A stretch of DNA of 7,005 nucleotides, from assembly GCA_025061245.1 (NCBI GenBank), contig JANZKD010000088.1:1-7005 (forward strand), given 5' to 3'. Shown here piece by piece: positions 4,705 through 7,005 of the stretch. The stretch's first letter is position 1; each line of letters starts with the position of its first letter. The stretch comes from Candidatus Culexmicrobium profundum (GTDB taxonomy: Archaea; Thermoproteota; Methanomethylicia; Culexarchaeales; Culexmicrobiaceae). The translations under genes and the position numbers were made by a program. The notes beneath the pieces are model-generated. The model did no database searches. It saw only the letters and a program-made list of their open reading frames with translations, and had not been told where the DNA came from.

Positions 4705-7005
4705 ATGCATGTTATTAAGGGTCATGTTCACCATATCATTATCCTATTTCTTGTTTGTGTTATTCTCTTCTCTTTTTCCAGTATTGTCGTAACCTTTTCT
4801 TCAGATGAATATTTTATTGAAATTTATGGAGTGGTTGTTGACAGTTTAACTAGGCTTCCAGTTTGCAATGCTACTGTTGTTGCTTTCTATTATTTACATG
4901 GACGATATATTGCCCATTCTATATTAACAGATTTTGATGGTCACTTTAACTTATCATTTAGTATTCCGCGTAGTGAATTATATTATGTGAAGCCTACACT
5001 TTTTGTGGGAGTTTTCTATGACAGTCATTATTCTCCTGGCTTTGATTATATTCCACAACTTAAAAGATTAAAGTTGCTGTTTGGTGAAGAAAAGTTGTCT
5101 TTTCAATGTAATTTTAGTTTACATCCTGCTGCTTCAATCAAAGTTTTCAATCAATTTCTCTATGTAAATTTTAGTAAGCCTGCTGATAAATTGAGATTTC
5201 TAGTTGTTTTCCCTAATGGTAGTCTCTTTAAATTTGAGAATTCAATAAGCATTTATGGTGAATTGGATGATTCTGCAATTTTATTTTTACTGCAATATAT
5301 GGGATTATCTTCCAATGAAATTGTTGTTCCAGCTTATTCTCCCTTTAATGTTATTATTGAAGGTATGTTTGCTGAGTCATTTTATGTTCCTGTAACGTCT
5401 TGGTGGCGTAGGAGGATAGTTAGATATGTTATGTATAAACAAGTCGATTTGCCTTTATTTGATGATGTTGTTGAAGTAGAAAGTGGATTCGCCTATAATG
5501 TTTCCATTTTAGAAGTTACTTTGAAATCGTCACGGAAGATTGTTGAGAGATTATTTGATTTAGCTAGAGTGGAGGTTGATATGGCGAGGAATGATGGTTT
5601 TTATGTTGCTTCTATTGATAATCGGCTAGCCGAGATAAGCCAGTTTATTGATGAAGCTAAGGTTTTCTTTAGAGATGGAAAGTATTTACCTTGTTATTCT
5701 GCATTGAGGGAAGCTTATCTTGCTCTTGATAATATTATTTCATATGTTAAATGGATGAGAAGTGAAGTTAATTATTCTGCAGTATCACTGATTGTTTTCT
5801 TCTCTATTAGCTCCTTTGCATTAGCATTAATAATTACTGAGAAGGATTATCTTAAGCCTTTATTTTCAGCTTTTCTCTCATTATTCTTTTTGTATCTTCT
5901 ATTGACGAGTTATCCTAAATTTCACTTTGAAAACTCTCTTTACTTTGTAGTTTTGTTTCCTTCAATTATATTAATTCTTTCAGCATTCCTTTCGAAATTT
6001 ATTTCATTTGGCTCTATTTTCCCGTTAATTTCAAATTTCTTTGAGCTTTTTTCGGTTGCTAAGAGGAATTTGAGGAGAAGGAAGATTAGAACTTTAGCTC
6101 TTCTAATTTCCCTTGTAATTTTTACATTTGGCTCAGTTGCTTTGACCTCGTTTTCTTCTGAGGTTAATGTTTTGACTAATGAGAGGCCTAATGAATTTGG
6201 TGTTATTGGATTGAGTTTTGAAAAAATGTTTCCACCTAACTTTATTGTGCATGGCTTTTCTGATGTGGAAGCTGAATTTAATCCTTATGGTCTCCCTCCT
6301 GAAAATAAAATACTTGACGTTATTAACTCAACTGGTGGGGTTAGTGGGTTAACTGCTAGGGCTGAGTCTAGAGCTAAGGTTAGACCTAGCGGTGCTTTAG
6401 TTCCTGTTCATAATCCTCTTAATAGATTGAATGTTTATGGTATTGTTGCTTTCTCAAGTAGTATTGACCCTGTTTATATGAAGCTTACTAATTTCTTGAT
6501 TGAAGGGTCTATGCCTATTGATGAGGATGATATTGTAATTAGTGTTAAAGCTGCGAAATCACTTGGTGTAGCTATTGGAGATAGAGTTGTCTTTAATGGT
6601 AAAGTCTATGAGATTGTAGGGTTATTGGATGATCAAAAATTGTTTCATGCTAGGGAAATTAGTGGCCGCCCCTTATTGCCATACAAAATGTTTTTATCTC
6701 TTAAGGGTGAGGATGGTCATCCTTCAATATATGAATCTGAAGTATGTTTACCTGAGGAAGTTGTATTCCTGGCTTGGAGTGAAATTGAGCGATTGGGTTT
6801 GTCTCCTACAAGATTTTTCCTTTATACCAATATGAGCGATATAGATTTACTATCTGCTGCTAGGGCAGCTGCCCTTTCTGGCGGTGAACATGTGATAACG
6901 GCTCTTATGAGTGAAAAAAGTTTGAATATGGCTTTAATCGAATATACTGAATTTAAGGGTTATGAGGCGTTGATTCCAGTGCTTTTAATAATTTTTAATG
7001 CTGCA
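4705..7005 (+). CDS. ABC transporter permease (FtsX/MacB type) with N-terminal Ig-like ectodomain, C-terminus outside the window
   Basis: Open for 767 codons with no stop before the window ends. Order of parts: membrane helix at about 9-30 (signal anchor or signal peptide); a carboxypeptidase-regulatory/Ig-like beta domain at about 37-87 (GVVVDSLTRLPVCNATVVAF, then TDFDGHFNLSF); further ectodomain to about 265 with N-x-S/T sequons at N55, N82, N136, N155, N171 and N265; a helical segment at 268-352; membrane helices at about 358-377, 386-402 and 411-431; a basic loop (KRNLRRRKIR, 453-462); FtsX helix 1 at about 463-484; and a MacB-type extracytoplasmic domain at 485-752, recognisable at VISVKAAKSLGVAIGDRVVFNGKVYEIVGLLDD (611-643). 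The next FtsX helix begins at about 753. Topology is self-consistent, with the basic loop inside and both large domains outside. It probably exports or remodels envelope components with a separate ATPase not seen here. ATG 4705 is used; in-frame GTGs at 4696 and 4702 are alternatives. Substrate unknown. Confidence 0.82.
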   Translation, partial: MHVIKGHVHHIIILFLVCVILFSFSSIVVTFSSDEYFIEIYGVVVDSLTRLPVCNATVVAFYYLHGRYIAHSILTDFDGHFNLSFSIPRSELYYVKPTLFVGVFYDSHYSPGFDYIPQLKRLKLLFGEEKLSFQCNFSLHPAASIKVFNQFLYVNFSKPADKLRFLVVFPNGSLFKFENSISIYGELDDSAILFLLQYMGLSSNEIVVPAYSPFNVIIEGMFAESFYVPVTSWWRRRIVRYVMYKQVDLPLFDDVVEVESGFAYNVSILEVTLKSSRKIVERLFDLARVEVDMARNDGFYVASIDNRLAEISQFIDEAKVFFRDGKYLPCYSALREAYLALDNIISYVKWMRSEVNYSAVSLIVFFSISSFALALIITEKDYLKPLFSAFLSLFFLYLLLTSYPKFHFENSLYFVVLFPSIILILSAFLSKFISFGSIFPLISNFFELFSVAKRNLRRRKIRTLALLISLVIFTFGSVALTSFSSEVNVLTNERPNEFGVIGLSFEKMFPPNFIVHGFSDVEAEFNPYGLPPENKILDVINSTGGVSGLTARAESRAKVRPSGALVPVHNPLNRLNVYGIVAFSSSIDPVYMKLTNFLIEGSMPIDEDDIVISVKAAKSLGVAIGDRVVFNGKVYEIVGLLDDQKLFHAREISGRPLLPYKMFLSLKGEDGHPSIYESEVCLPEEVVFLAWSEIERLGLSPTRFFLYTNMSDIDLLSAARAAALSGGEHVITALMSEKSLNMALIEYTEFKGYEALIPVLLIIFNAA

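Noticed and set aside
6629..6835. Plus-strand open frame of 68 codons
   Set aside because: It lies in another frame inside the continuous permease reading frame that covers 4705-7005.
1..7005. tRNA or rRNA genes, CRISPR arrays, insertion sequences, riboswitches
   Set aside because: I saw no repeat-spacer pattern, transposase, terminal inverted repeats or tRNA-like conserved blocks. Gene-free stretches are only about 120 bases each and are explained by divergent promoters.

Overview
The window looks like a compact, AT-rich archaeal chromosome segment from an organism with tetrahydromethanopterin/F420-type C1 metabolism. The anchor is a full-length F420-dependent methylene-tetrahydromethanopterin reductase (mer). 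Next to it, on the opposite strand, is a CooC/NifH-type ATPase of the kind that helps insert nickel into CO dehydrogenase. Together they suggest the archaeal (methyl-H4MPT) Wood-Ljungdahl pathway. TATA-type promoters, short leaders, GTG/TTG start candidates and an archaeal paralogue of the F420 ligase family all fit Archaea. An uncultured lineage such as Bathyarchaeia or a relative is my guess; the sequence alone does not fix the phylum.

Layout. Bases 1-411 (minus) hold the N-terminal 137 codons of the CooC-like ATPase, cut by the window edge. Bases 412-533 are a divergent promoter region. Bases 534-1807 (plus) form a two-gene unit: a 92-residue helical protein of unknown function, then mer two bases after its stop codon. 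Bases 1800-4581 (minus) form a tight three-gene operon that meets mer tail to tail with an 8-base overlap. In transcription order it holds an F420-0:glutamate-ligase-like protein and two tandem DUF166 paralogues, with a 20-base overlap at the first junction and no gap at the second. Bases 4582-4704 are a second divergent promoter region. Bases 4705-7005 (plus) are one long open frame that runs off the window. It encodes a membrane protein fusing an Ig-like/carboxypeptidase-regulatory-type ectodomain, a helical segment and three membrane helices to an FtsX/MacB-type ABC permease.

How the genes may work together. Mer and the CooC-like ATPase serve the methyl and carbonyl branches of the same pathway. 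The minus-strand operon pairs a relative of an F420 biosynthesis enzyme with two Cys-rich DUF166 proteins beside an F420-dependent enzyme, so a role in cofactor or C1 chemistry is a reasonable guess, but nothing here proves it. The most unusual point is that the two DUF166 genes share one reading frame and are separated by a single TAG codon. The ABC permease gene looks unrelated to the rest.
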